64,000 bases of DNA. It comes from Brevundimonas naejangsanensis. GTDB taxonomy: Bacteria > Pseudomonadota > Alphaproteobacteria > Caulobacterales > Caulobacteraceae. Under the pieces are notes generated by a model. The model did no database searches, was not told the origin of the DNA, and saw only the letters and a list, made by a program, of their open reading frames with translations. The position numbers and the translations under genes are program-made. The first letter of the stretch is position 1; every line of letters starts with the position of its first letter. Where the stretch lies: positions 1 through 64,000 of the forward strand of contig NZ_CP032707.1 in NCBI RefSeq assembly GCF_003627995.1. Reading direction: 5' to 3'. Below are positions 28,505-36,892 of this stretch, one piece after another.

Positions 28505-29146
28505 TCAGACCACTTCCTTGAGCAGGGCCGCCTTGTAGCCCTCGACCCACAGGTTGCGGTGACGGCGGCTGCGCTCGGCGTGATAGATGTGGGCCAGCTC
28601 GGCGTAGGAGCGGTCGAAGTCCTCGTTGACCAGGACGTAGTCGAAGTCGTCGCAGTGTTCGATCTCGCCCTTGGCGTTGGCGACCCGGCGCTCGATCACG
28701 TCCTCGGCGTCCTGCGAGCGCGTCACCAGGCGGCGGCGCAGCTCTTCTAGGCTAGGCGGCAGGATGAAGACCCGCACGGCGTCGCCGGGGCATTTGACGG
28801 CCACGTCGCGGGCGCCCTGCCAGTCGATGTCGAACAGGACGTCGCGGCCCTCGGCCAGCGCCCGCTCGACCGGGGCGGCCGGGCTGCCGTAGCGGTTGCC
28901 GTGCACGTCGGCCCATTCCAGGAAGGCGTCGGCGTCGATCAGCCGCTGGAATTCTTCCTTGCTGACGAAGTTGTAGTCGCGACCGTCCACCTCGCCCGGG
29001 CGGATGCCGCGCGTGGTCATGGAGACCGACAGCTCCAGCCCCTTGTGATCGGCCATCAGGCGGCGGCACAGCGAGGTCTTTCCGGCCCCCGACGGACTGG
29101 CCACGATCAGCAGGACGCCACGGCGGGGGGTGCGGTTATTCGACAT
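28505..29146 (-). CDS. gmk: guanylate kinase
   Basis: 213 aa kinase converting GMP to GDP with ATP. P-loop ASPSGAGKTSLCRR at about 16-29, GMP-binding SMTTRGIRPGEVDGRDYNFV, and LFDIDWQGARDV are visible. Overlaps the end of yicC by 11 bases, and is the classical yicC-gmk pair. Confidence 0.95.
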   Translation of the reverse strand: MSNNRTPRRGVLLIVASPSGAGKTSLCRRLMADHKGLELSVSMTTRGIRPGEVDGRDYNFVSKEEFQRLIDADAFLEWADVHGNRYGSPAAPVERALAEGRDVLFDIDWQGARDVAVKCPGDAVRVFILPPSLEELRRRLVTRSQDAEDVIERRVANAKGEIEHCDDFDYVLVNEDFDRSYAELAHIYHAERSRRHRNLWVEGYKAALLKEVV

Positions 29147-30035
29147 TCTGAACTTGTTCTCGAAGCTGCTCGATGACGGCCTTCAACTCCAGGCCGATTC
29201 CGGTGAGCGCGGTCGTAGCGGATTTCGAGCAGAGGGTGTTCGCCTCGCGCATGAATTCCTGCATCAGGAAGTCGAGTTTTCGACCGGCGGGGGGTTGCTG
29301 CAACAGTGCCCGGGCCGAGGCGACGTGGGCGGCCAGACGGTCCAGCTCCTCGCGCACGTCGGCCTTGGTCGCCAGGGCGGCCGCTTCCAGAAAGATGCGC
29401 TCGTCCAGGCCCGGCGCCTCGGGGGCCAGGTCCGCCATGCGGCGGGTGAAGCGGTCGCGGATCGCCTCGGTCTGGGCCGACGCCTCCAGTTCGGCGCGCG
29501 CGACCAGGGCCTCGATGGCGCCGACGAAGTCGTGGATGACCGGCGTCAGCTGCTCGCCTTCGCGCAGGCGCGAGGCTTTGAGCGCGTCCAGGGCGTGTTC
29601 GACCGTGGCGGCCATGGCGGCCTCCAGAGCGGCGCGGGCGTCCGCGTCCTCGTCCTCTTCTGCCACCTCGATGACGCCGCGCAGGGCCAGCAGGCCGTCG
29701 GCCGAGGGCGGCGTCGCCCCCTCCTCCGCGAGCTGGTTGGCCAGCCGCAGATAGGTGGCCAGCACGGCCTCGTTGACGCGAGGCGCGGGCTCGAAACCCT
29801 CGGCGCGCTTGGCCTGCAGGCCCAGCGTCACCTGGCCCCGGTTCAGGCGCGCCTGCGCCGCCGCCTTGGCCAGCCGTTCCAGGTTGTCGAAGCCGCCGGG
29901 GCCGCGAAAGCGCGTCTCCAGCGTCCGGCCGTTGACCGAGCGCGCCTCAACCGTCCAGGTCCAGCCGTCCAGCGTCCCGTCGGCCCGGCCAAAGCCCGTC
30001 ATGCCGGAAATTTGGCCCGAGATCGCGTTGCTCAT
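29136..30035 (-). CDS. YicC family endoribonuclease-like protein
   Basis: 299 aa YicC-type protein: N-terminal MTGFGRADG, middle helical region, and the C-terminal DUF1732 signature GRKLDFLMQEFMREANTL. The family includes a reported RNase (RhyB decay in E. coli); whether this one is an enzyme is inference. Overlaps mltG by four bases upstream and gmk downstream. Confidence 0.9.
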   Translation of the reverse strand: MSNAISGQISGMTGFGRADGTLDGWTWTVEARSVNGRTLETRFRGPGGFDNLERLAKAAAQARLNRGQVTLGLQAKRAEGFEPAPRVNEAVLATYLRLANQLAEEGATPPSADGLLALRGVIEVAEEDEDADARAALEAAMAATVEHALDALKASRLREGEQLTPVIHDFVGAIEALVARAELEASAQTEAIRDRFTRRMADLAPEAPGLDERIFLEAAALATKADVREELDRLAAHVASARALLQQPPAGRKLDFLMQEFMREANTLCSKSATTALTGIGLELKAVIEQLREQVQNVE

Positions 30036-31228
30036 CGTCCAGCCTCCGTCGGCACGCGAATGACCTTGGCGCCCGGCGGAATGGCGATGGCTGGGCCAGC
30101 CGCTTCATCCGTCATCGGCGCAGGCGACGTCTCCGGCGCGTTTTCCCCCGCCGTCAGGCCGGCCTTGCGGCGCTCGATCTCGCGCCAGCGGGCCACGTTC
30201 AGCAGATGCTCCTGATAGGTGCGGGCGAAGACGTGGCCGCCGGTGCCGTCGGCGACGAAGAAGACGTATTCCGAACGCGGCGGGTTCAGCACCGCCTTCA
30301 GCGCCTCCTCGCCCGGATTGGCGATGGGCGTCGGCGGCAGGCCGTCGATCAGATAGGTGTTCCACGGCGTCGGCTTGCGCAGTTCCGACAGCAGGATGGG
30401 GCGTCCTAGAGGCCGCCCCTTGGTCACGCCGTAGATGATGGTCGGATCGCTCTCCAGCCGCATCCCCAGGCGCAGGCGGTTGGTGAAGACGGCCGCCACC
30501 TGCGGCCGTTCGGAGGCGATGCCCGTCTCCTTCTCGACGATGGAGGCCAGGACCAGGGCCTCTTGCGGGGTCGTGACCACGGTGGCGGGCGAACGGGCGG
30601 CCCACAGGGTCTCCAACTTGGCCTTGGCGGCGCGCTGCATGCGGGCGACGACGGCGGCGCGGGTCTCGCCGCGCGTGACTTCATAGGTCTCGGGCCACAG
30701 GGAGCCCTCGGGCGGGACCTCGACCTCGCCGGTCAGGACCGGCTGCTTCATCAGGATGTCGACCGCCTGGGCGCTGGACCAGCCCTCGGGCAGGGTCACG
30801 TAGTGGCGCACCACCTTGCCGTCGACCAGCAGGCCGACCACGGCGGCCAGGGAGGCGCCCGACGGCACCTGATATTCGCCCGCGCGGATCTTGCGGTCGG
30901 CGCCGGTCAGGCTGACGGCCGCGCGGAACAGGTCGGTGGAGCGGATCACCCCCGCCGACTTCAGATTGGCGGCGATGGCCGGCACGCCCGCCCCGGACGG
31001 CAGGGTGACGATGGTCGCCTGCCCTTCCGCCGCCTTCGGCCCCGGTCCCCAATAGACGGCCCACAGCGCCACCAGCGCCGCGACCAGGAACAGGCCCAGC
31101 GTCCCGGCGGCGGTGATCAGGCCCACGCCGAGACCTGAACGAGAGCCTCCGCCCCCGCCGCCCTTTTTCGGAACGCGCGACTTGGGAATGCGAACCTTGG
31201 GGGTGCGGCGGGACGGAGCCTTGGCCAA
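30032..31228 (-). CDS. mltG: endolytic murein transglycosylase MltG
   Basis: 398 aa inner-membrane enzyme that cuts nascent glycan strands and ends their growth. A basic N-terminus, one transmembrane helix (about residues 33-58, LGVGLITAAGTLGLFLVAAL), a LysM-like periplasmic part and the YceG catalytic core with ASIVEKETG (catalytic Glu) and TPIANPGEEAL are seen. Length slightly above E. coli MltG because of a C-terminal tail. One base separates it from fabF. Confidence 0.93.
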   Translation of the reverse strand: MAKAPSRRTPKVRIPKSRVPKKGGGGGGSRSGLGVGLITAAGTLGLFLVAALVALWAVYWGPGPKAAEGQATIVTLPSGAGVPAIAANLKSAGVIRSTDLFRAAVSLTGADRKIRAGEYQVPSGASLAAVVGLLVDGKVVRHYVTLPEGWSSAQAVDILMKQPVLTGEVEVPPEGSLWPETYEVTRGETRAAVVARMQRAAKAKLETLWAARSPATVVTTPQEALVLASIVEKETGIASERPQVAAVFTNRLRLGMRLESDPTIIYGVTKGRPLGRPILLSELRKPTPWNTYLIDGLPPTPIANPGEEALKAVLNPPRSEYVFFVADGTGGHVFARTYQEHLLNVARWREIERRKAGLTAGENAPETSPAPMTDEAAGPAIAIPPGAKVIRVPTEAGR

Positions 31229-31229
31229 G

Positions 31230-32510
31230 TCAGTCGACCTTCTTGAAGATCACGGCCGCATTGGTGCCGCCGAAACCGAAGCTGTTGGACATCGCCACAT
31301 CGATCTTCCTGGCCTTGCCCTTGTGCGGGACCAGGTCGATCGGCGTCTCCATTTCGGGATCGTCCAGGTTGATGGTCGGGGGCGCCATCTGGTCGCGGAT
31401 GGCCAGGACCGAGAAGATGCTCTCGATGGCCCCGGCGGCGCCCAGCAGGTGGCCCGTCATCGACTTGGTCGACGACACGGCCAGGTCCTTGGCGTGGTCG
31501 CCGACCAGCCGTTCGACCGCCTTCAGCTCGATCCAGTCGGCCATGGTCGAGGTGCCGTGGGCGTTGACGTAGTCGATGTCGGAGGGCTGCATCCCGGCCC
31601 GCTTCAGCGCAGCCTTCATGGCCCGCAGGCCGCCGTCGCCGTCTTCCGACGGGGCGGTGATGTGATAGGCGTCGCCGCTCATGCCGTAGCCGACGACCTC
31701 GGCGTAGATCTTGGCGCCCCGCGCCTTGGCGTGTTCGTATTCTTCCAGAACCATCACGCCCGCGCCTTCGCCCATGACGAAGCCGGCGTGGCCGCGGTCA
31801 TAGGGGCGCGAGGCCTTCTCGGGCGTGTCGTTGTAGGCGGTGCACAGGGCCTTGCAGGCCAGGAAGCCGGCGATGCCGATCGGCACGACCGAGCTTTCGG
31901 CGCCGCCCGCCACCATGACGTCGGCGTCGCCCAGGGCGATCATCCGGGCCGCGTCGCCGATGGCGTGGGCGCCGGTGGCGCAGGCGGTGACGACCGCGTG
32001 GTTCGGGCCCTTCAGGCCGTGGCGGATCGAAATCTGGCCCGAGGCCAGGTTGATCAGGGCCGAGGGGATGAAGAAGGGACTGACGCGGCGGACGCCCTGT
32101 TCCTTAAGCACGATGGCGGTGTCGGCGATGGGGCCCAGGCCGCCGATGCCCGACCCGACCATGACGCCCGTCGCTTCCTTGTCCTCTTCCGATTCCGGCT
32201 TCCAGTCCGCATCGGCCAGCGCCTCGTCGGCGGCGGCGATGGCGTACAGGATGAAGTCGTCGACGCGCTTGCGGTCCTTGGCCGACATCACCTGGTCGGG
32301 ATCGAAGACGCCCGGCTGACCAGGCTCGCCGCCACCGCGCCCGTCGACGCTGGGCACCTCGCCCGCGATGGTGCAGCCGTAGCCCTCGGTGTCGAAGGCG
32401 GTGATCGGACGGATGCCCGAGCGGCCTTCCAGAATGCCTTTCCAGACGTGCTCGACGCCCGTTCCCAACGGAGTGACCAGGCCGAGGCCCGTGATGACGA
32501 CGCGGCGCAT
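31230..32510 (-). CDS. fabF: beta-ketoacyl-ACP synthase II
   Basis: 426 aa condensing enzyme of fatty-acid elongation. Active-site Cys177 is in VVTACATGAHA; the two histidines are in VNAHGTST and TKSMTGHLLGAAG. An insertion rich in glycine near residues 57-68 is slightly longer than in E. coli. Follows acpP and is tightly coupled to mltG. Confidence 0.95.
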   Translation of the reverse strand: MRRVVITGLGLVTPLGTGVEHVWKGILEGRSGIRPITAFDTEGYGCTIAGEVPSVDGRGGGEPGQPGVFDPDQVMSAKDRKRVDDFILYAIAAADEALADADWKPESEEDKEATGVMVGSGIGGLGPIADTAIVLKEQGVRRVSPFFIPSALINLASGQISIRHGLKGPNHAVVTACATGAHAIGDAARMIALGDADVMVAGGAESSVVPIGIAGFLACKALCTAYNDTPEKASRPYDRGHAGFVMGEGAGVMVLEEYEHAKARGAKIYAEVVGYGMSGDAYHITAPSEDGDGGLRAMKAALKRAGMQPSDIDYVNAHGTSTMADWIELKAVERLVGDHAKDLAVSSTKSMTGHLLGAAGAIESIFSVLAIRDQMAPPTINLDDPEMETPIDLVPHKGKARKIDVAMSNSFGFGGTNAAVIFKKVD

Positions 32511-32629
32511 GGTTCGCGCTCCTTCTTGGTCAGAATCGTAGCCAGAAACACTAATGGCCGCCGGACGGTCCCGCTAGGGTCCCGTCACGGCGGCCATCAG
32601 CTTGGTAGGTGCGACGAATCGCAGCCGGA

Positions 32630-32869
32630 TCAGCCGGCCAGCTTCTCGTCGATGAACTTCACCGCGTCGCCGACGGTCTGGATGTGCTCAGCGGCGTCAT
32701 CCGGGATCTCGACGTCGAATTCTTCTTCGAAGGCCATGACCAGTTCGACGTTGTCGAGCGAGTCGGCGCCCAGGTCGTCGATGAAGGAAGCCTTCTCGGT
32801 GACCTTGTCCGGATCGGCGTCCAGGTGGTCGATCACGATCTTGCGGACGCGTTCGAGGGTGTCGGACAT
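32630..32869 (-). CDS. acpP: acyl carrier protein
   Basis: 79 aa acidic four-helix protein that carries growing acyl chains on phosphopantetheine. The attachment serine is Ser37 in [13 protein letters not shown] 32869 (MSDTLERV) gives family length; upstream in-frame codons to 32953 lack similarity. Expected to be among the most highly translated genes here. A leader of about 185 bp separates it from fabG. Confidence 0.95.
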   Translation of the reverse strand: MSDTLERVRKIVIDHLDADPDKVTEKASFIDDLGADSLDNVELVMAFEEEFDVEIPDDAAEHIQTVGDAVKFIDEKLAG

Positions 32870-33054
32870 GAGTGTCTCTCTTGCCTGTTTGAAATCGCCG
32901 TGAAGGCGGGTCTTGGGTTGCTTCGCCGTGTCACGGCTGCCTGCCGGGTGCAAGTCCGAATGAGACTCACCCCCGAAAGGCGTCCGTGCCCTTTAGCACA
33001 GGGGAGCGGGCTGGAAATAGTCTGTCGCGCGTCGTGATGACGGCGCACGACCGC

Positions 33055-33795
33055 TTAAATCATGGCCATGCCGCCGTTGACGTGCAGGGTCTGGCCCGTG
33101 ACGTAGGCGGCTTCGTCCGACGACAGATAGACGGCGGCCGAGGCGATCTCGCCGCCCGTGCCCAGGCGGCCGGCCGGAATCTTGGTCAGGATGGCTTCGC
33201 GCTGCTGGTCGTTCAGCACGTCGGTCATCGGCGAGGCGATGAAGCCCGGCGCGATGCAATTGACCGTGATCCCGCGCGAGCCGACTTCCTGGGCCAGCGA
33301 CTTGGAGAAGCCGATCATCCCGGCCTTGGAGGCGGAATAGTTGGTCTGGCCGGGGTTGCCGGTCACGCCCACCACCGAGGTGATGCCGATGATGCGGCCC
33401 GAACGGCGCTTCATCATCCCCTTCACCGCCGCGCGGGTCAGACGGAAATAGCTCTCCAGGTTGATCGACAGGACGGACAGGAAGTCCTCGTCCTTCATCC
33501 GCATCAGCAGGCCGTCCTTGGTGATGCCGGCGTTGGCGACCAGGATGTCCAGCGGCGCGCCGGCGGCTTCCTCGGCCTTGGCGACCAGGCCGTCGACCGA
33601 TTCGGGGTCCGACAGGTTGGCGACGGCGTAGTGGGCGCGCTCGCCCAGTTCCTTGGCCAGGTCGGCCAGCACGGCTTCGCGGGTGCCGGACAGGACGACG
33701 GTCGCGCCCTGGGCGTGCAGGGCGCGGGCGATGGCCCCGCCGATGCCGCCGGTGGCGCCGGTCACGAGGGCGGTCTTGCCGGTAAGGTTGAACAT
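33055..33795 (-). CDS. fabG: 3-oxoacyl-ACP reductase
   Basis: 246 aa NADPH-dependent short-chain dehydrogenase. Nucleotide-binding TGATGGIGGAIA, NAG at 88-90, and catalytic Ser140, Tyr153 and Lys157 (NYSASKAG) are present. Position between fabD and acpP makes the assignment secure over other SDRs. Confidence 0.95.
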   Translation of the reverse strand: MFNLTGKTALVTGATGGIGGAIARALHAQGATVVLSGTREAVLADLAKELGERAHYAVANLSDPESVDGLVAKAEEAAGAPLDILVANAGITKDGLLMRMKDEDFLSVLSINLESYFRLTRAAVKGMMKRRSGRIIGITSVVGVTGNPGQTNYSASKAGMIGFSKSLAQEVGSRGITVNCIAPGFIASPMTDVLNDQQREAILTKIPAGRLGTGGEIASAAVYLSSDEAAYVTGQTLHVNGGMAMI

Positions 33796-33809
33796 CTCTG
33801 TCTCCTCTT

Positions 33810-33961
33810 CCTTCTCCCCTTGCGGGAGAAGGTGGCCCGTCAGGGCCGGATGAGGGGTCGCGCCGACCCCTGCCGTGTTTTCAATCCGAGAAACCGCTCA
33901 GGTGGAGCGACCCCTCATCCGTCTGGCTTCGCCAGCCACCTTCTCCCGCAAGGGGAGAAGG
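33810..33961. repeat. 152-bp inverted repeat between fabD and fabG
   Basis: Left end CCTTCTCCCCTTGCGGGAGA and right end TCTCCCGCAAGGGGAGAAGG are exact reverse complements, with further internal pairing (GGATGAGGGGTCGC / GCGACCCCTCATCC). The whole block can fold into one long hairpin. It is intergenic inside a fatty-acid operon, so it might attenuate or stabilise the transcript; it may equally be a REP-like repeat. Confidence 0.8.
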
Positions 33962-33962
33962 A

Positions 33963-34907
33963 TCAAAGGCTTTTCGCGAACGCTTCCAGCTCTTCGGCCG
34001 TGTTCAGCGCCAGGGCCTCGGCGTCGGGGGCGATGCGCTTGGCCATGCCGGTCAGCACCTTGCCCGCGCCGACCTCGACGAAGCGGGTCACGCCGCCTTC
34101 AGAGGCCATCCACTCCATGCTCTCGCGCCAGCGCACGCGGCCGGTCACCTGCTCGACCAGCAGGCGGCGGATGACCTCGGCGTCGGTTTCCCGGCGGGCC
34201 GTGACGTTGGCGACCACCGGCACGACGGGCGCGATGATCTTCGCATCGGCCAGCGCGGCGGCCATTTCATCGGCGGCAGGCTGCATCAGCGGGCAGTGGA
34301 AAGGAGCCGAGACGTTCAGCGGGATCGCCCGCGCGCCCAGTTCCTTGGCCTTCTCGATGGCCAGGTCAACCGCGGCCTTGTCGCCGGAGATGACGACATT
34401 GCCCTTGTTGTTGTCGTTGGCGACGACGCAGACGCCCGCCGCCGAACCGGCCTTGGCCGCCTCTTCAGCCAGCGCCAGATCGGTCTTGGGGCCGATCAGC
34501 GAGGCCATCGCCCCCTTGCCCACCGGCACGGCGCGCTGCATGGCCTGGCCGCGCAGCTTCAGCAGGCGGGCGGTGTCCGACAGGCTGATCGCGCCCGCCG
34601 CCGCCAGGGCCGAATATTCGCCCAGCGAGTGACCCGCGACGAAGGCGGCGCGCGCCACGTCGACGCCGAACTCGACCTTCAGCACCCGCGCCGTGGCGAC
34701 CGACACCGCCATCAGCGCGGGCTGGGCGTTTTCGGTCAGGGTCAGCTGATCCTCGGGCCCTTCGCGCATCAGCTCGAACAGCTTCTGGTTCAGGGCGTCG
34801 TCCACCTCGGCGAAGATTTCGCGCGCGCTGACGAAAGCGTCCGCCAGGGCGACGCCCATGCCCACCGACTGGCTGCCCTGACCGGGAAAGAGAAGCGCGA
34901 GGCTCAT
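33963..34907 (-). CDS. fabD: malonyl-CoA:ACP transacylase
   Basis: 314 aa enzyme loading malonate onto ACP. LFPGQGSQSVGMG at the start, active-site Ser94 in AGHSLGEY, and the second histidine in NVSAPFHCPLM are visible. ATG 34907 is the family start. First gene of the minus-strand fatty-acid block; its promoter lies in the 270 bp shared with rpsF. Confidence 0.95.
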   Translation of the reverse strand: MSLALLFPGQGSQSVGMGVALADAFVSAREIFAEVDDALNQKLFELMREGPEDQLTLTENAQPALMAVSVATARVLKVEFGVDVARAAFVAGHSLGEYSALAAAGAISLSDTARLLKLRGQAMQRAVPVGKGAMASLIGPKTDLALAEEAAKAGSAAGVCVVANDNNKGNVVISGDKAAVDLAIEKAKELGARAIPLNVSAPFHCPLMQPAADEMAAALADAKIIAPVVPVVANVTARRETDAEVIRRLLVEQVTGRVRWRESMEWMASEGGVTRFVEVGAGKVLTGMAKRIAPDAEALALNTAEELEAFAKSL

Positions 34908-35176
34908 CCGGGATCGTCCGTCATCCGTTGAATCAAGCCGCGAGGGGTAGGCGAATCCCTCCCCTACGGCAAGAAAAAGGACAGTCGAACGCCCGGTCGA
35001 CGCCCCCTGCGCCTTGCCATTGCGGGGGTTTTCCCGTATAGGCGCGCCCTTTCCAGGGCTTCGGTCCTGCTGCGGAACGTCAAAGGGCCGGGAAACTCCC
35101 GTCCGCCGCATCAGGAGCCATCGTGGACGAACTCCCCGGTTCGCCCGCGCCGATGTCCGCCAAGGGAGAATACCGC

Positions 35177-35554
35177 ATGGCTCTTTACGAGCACACGGTC
35201 ATGACGCGCCAGGATATCTCGGCGCAACAGGCCGAAGCGCTGAACGACACCATCAAGGCTCTGATCGAAGAAGGCGGCGGCTCCGTCGCCAAGATCGAGT
35301 ACTGGGGTCTGCGCAACCTGACCTACCGGGTCAAGAAGAACCGCAAGGCTCACTATTCGCTGCTGGCCGTCGACTGCCCGCCGGCCGCCATGGCCGAAGT
35401 CGAGCGCCAGCTGTCGATCAACGAAGACGTGCTGCGCTGGCTGACCATCCGCGTCGAGGAACTCGACCTGGAGCTGTCGCCCCTGCTGGCCCGCCGCGAA
35501 CGCGAGCGTGACCGCAGCGCCCCGCGCGGCGAAGACGCCGCGGCTTCGGAATAA
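35177..35554 (+). CDS. rpsF: 30S ribosomal protein S6
   Basis: 125 aa S6, which binds S18 on the platform of the 30S subunit. [35 protein letters not shown] and the basic/acidic C-terminal tail are typical. ATG 35177 is preceded by AAGGGAGAA; an in-frame ATG at 35123 is too early. First gene of rpsF-rpsR-rplI. Confidence 0.96.
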   Translation: MALYEHTVMTRQDISAQQAEALNDTIKALIEEGGGSVAKIEYWGLRNLTYRVKKNRKAHYSLLAVDCPPAAMAEVERQLSINEDVLRWLTIRVEELDLELSPLLARRERERDRSAPRGEDAAASE

Positions 35555-35565
35555 GGAACCGGATC

Positions 35566-35841
35566 ATGACCGATACGACTGCCCCCATCCCGGGCGCTCC
35601 GGCCGGCTCCGGCCCGGCCCGTCGCCCCTTCTATCGTCGCCGCAAGGTGTGCCCGTTCTCGGGCGCCAACGCGCCGAAGATCGACTACAAGGACGTGAAG
35701 CTGCTGCAGCGTTACGTCTCCGAACGCGGCAAGATCGTGCCTTCGCGCATCACCGCCGTTTCCGCCAAGAAGCAACGCGAACTGGCCAAGGCCATCAAGC
35801 GCGCCCGCTACCTGGCCCTCCTGCCGTACGTGGTGAAGTAA
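35566..35841 (+). CDS. rpsR: 30S ribosomal protein S18
   Basis: 91 aa S18, partner of S6. Contains RRKVCPFSG and [19 protein letters not shown], with [16 protein letters not shown] at the end. Good ribosome site AAGGA eight bases before ATG. One base separates it from rplI. Confidence 0.96.
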   Translation: MTDTTAPIPGAPAGSGPARRPFYRRRKVCPFSGANAPKIDYKDVKLLQRYVSERGKIVPSRITAVSAKKQRELAKAIKRARYLALLPYVVK

Positions 35842-35842
35842 G

Positions 35843-36427
35843 ATGAAGGTCGTTCTGCTGGAACGCGTCGAGAACCTCGGCGCCATCGGCGACGTCGTCA
35901 CCGTCAAGGACGGCTTCGCCCGTAACTACCTTCTGCCGCGCGACAAGGCGCGTCGCGCCACCGAAGCCAACCTGAAGGCCTTCGAAATCGAACGCGTCGC
36001 CATTGAGCAGCGCAACGAGAAGAACAAGGCCGACGCTCAGAAGATCGCCGACAAGATCGACGGTCAGAGCTACGTCATGATCCGTCAGGCTGGCGAAACC
36101 GGCCAGCTGTACGGTTCGGTCGCTGGTCGCGACGTGGCGGAAGCCATCCGCGCCGAAGGCGGCAAGGTCGAGCGGTCGCAGGTCGTCCTGAACACGGCGA
36201 TCAAGACGCTGGGCGTCCACGAAGTGCTGGTCCGCCTGCACGCCGAGGTCTCGGCCACCGTCAAGATCAACATCGCCCGTTCGGCCGACGAAGCCGAGCG
36301 TCAGGCGAAGGGCGAGGACGTGATCCGCGCTCAGTTCGACGACGAGCGTCAAGCTGCTGACCAGGCCGCTCAAGAGCTGCTGGAAGGCGGCGCCGGCCAA
36401 CAGGAAGGCTTCGGCGACGAAGCCTGA
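35843..36427 (+). CDS. rplI: 50S ribosomal protein L9
   Basis: 194 aa L9, which bridges ribosomes through a long connecting helix. The N-terminal MKVVLLERVENLGAIGDVV and GFARNYLLP are standard; the protein is about 45 residues longer than E. coli L9 because of an acidic, glutamine-rich tail (AAQELLEGGAGQQEG), common in alphaproteobacteria. Ends the operon; a strong terminator follows. Confidence 0.95.
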   Translation: MKVVLLERVENLGAIGDVVTVKDGFARNYLLPRDKARRATEANLKAFEIERVAIEQRNEKNKADAQKIADKIDGQSYVMIRQAGETGQLYGSVAGRDVAEAIRAEGGKVERSQVVLNTAIKTLGVHEVLVRLHAEVSATVKINIARSADEAERQAKGEDVIRAQFDDERQAADQAAQELLEGGAGQQEGFGDEA

Positions 36428-36452
36428 TCCTGTCGCTTCGGCGAGATGATCG

Positions 36453-36488
36453 AGGGGCGCTTCCGCAAGGAAGCGCCCCTTTTTTCTT
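36453..36488 (+). terminator. intrinsic terminator of the rpsF operon
   Basis: Stem AGGGGCGCTTCC / GGAAGCGCCCCT with a GCAA tetraloop and a following run of six T, 25 bp past rplI. One of the clearest terminators in the window. Confidence 0.95.
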
Positions 36489-36493
36489 CTTCA

Positions 36494-36514
36494 CCCTCTC
36501 CCAATGGGAGAGGG
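36494..36514. repeat. CCCTCTCCC/GGGAGAGGG hairpin, copy 2
   Basis: Perfect 9-bp-arm palindrome right after the rplI terminator, matching 4510-4530 and 48040-48060 apart from one loop base. Confidence 0.75.
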
Positions 36515-36839
36515 AAAAAGGTTAGTTTCTCTAAACATCCCCTCACACAATCTCGATAGGCGTCGCCGCTTTCGCACCGCAATATCGCCATGGCTCGTCG
36601 CCGTTGACGGGCAGGAGATGACGATGCGCCCCGGCCTTTACGCCCGACTGCATCGCCCGGTCGTCCGACCGGCGCGATGTCCGTGCCAAGCACCCTGAAG
36701 CCGCCCTCCCCGACCGGTCCGCCGCCGGTCTGCGGTTTCCGCCCGCTTCCATAGCTTCGCTTCCCGACGCGCCCGACGCCCGCCCTCCCGCGGCGGCGTC
36801 CCCTGACGCGCGTCCAATCAGAAAAGACGACCTCTCGAG
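36515..36839. other. unassigned leader upstream of the TonB receptor
   Basis: About 325 bp with no gene I can support. A 64-codon frame (36504-36698) and several antisense frames cross it but have no recognisable product. It includes the inverted pair GACCGGTCC...CCGGTC near 36712 and a long C-rich stretch before the receptor. It presumably holds the receptor promoter; I could not match it to a known riboswitch class. Confidence 0.4.
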
Positions 36840-36892
36840 ATGACCCCCCCCTCCGCCCCGCCCTTCTGGCCGCCGCATCCGGCGTCGCCCTG

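Noticed and set aside
36504..36698. 64-codon plus-strand frame in the rplI-receptor gap
   Set aside because: It begins inside a hairpin repeat, has no ribosome site and no recognisable product.
36515..36839. Known riboswitch upstream of the TonB receptor
   Set aside because: I searched by eye for cobalamin, TPP and SAM hallmark boxes and found none.
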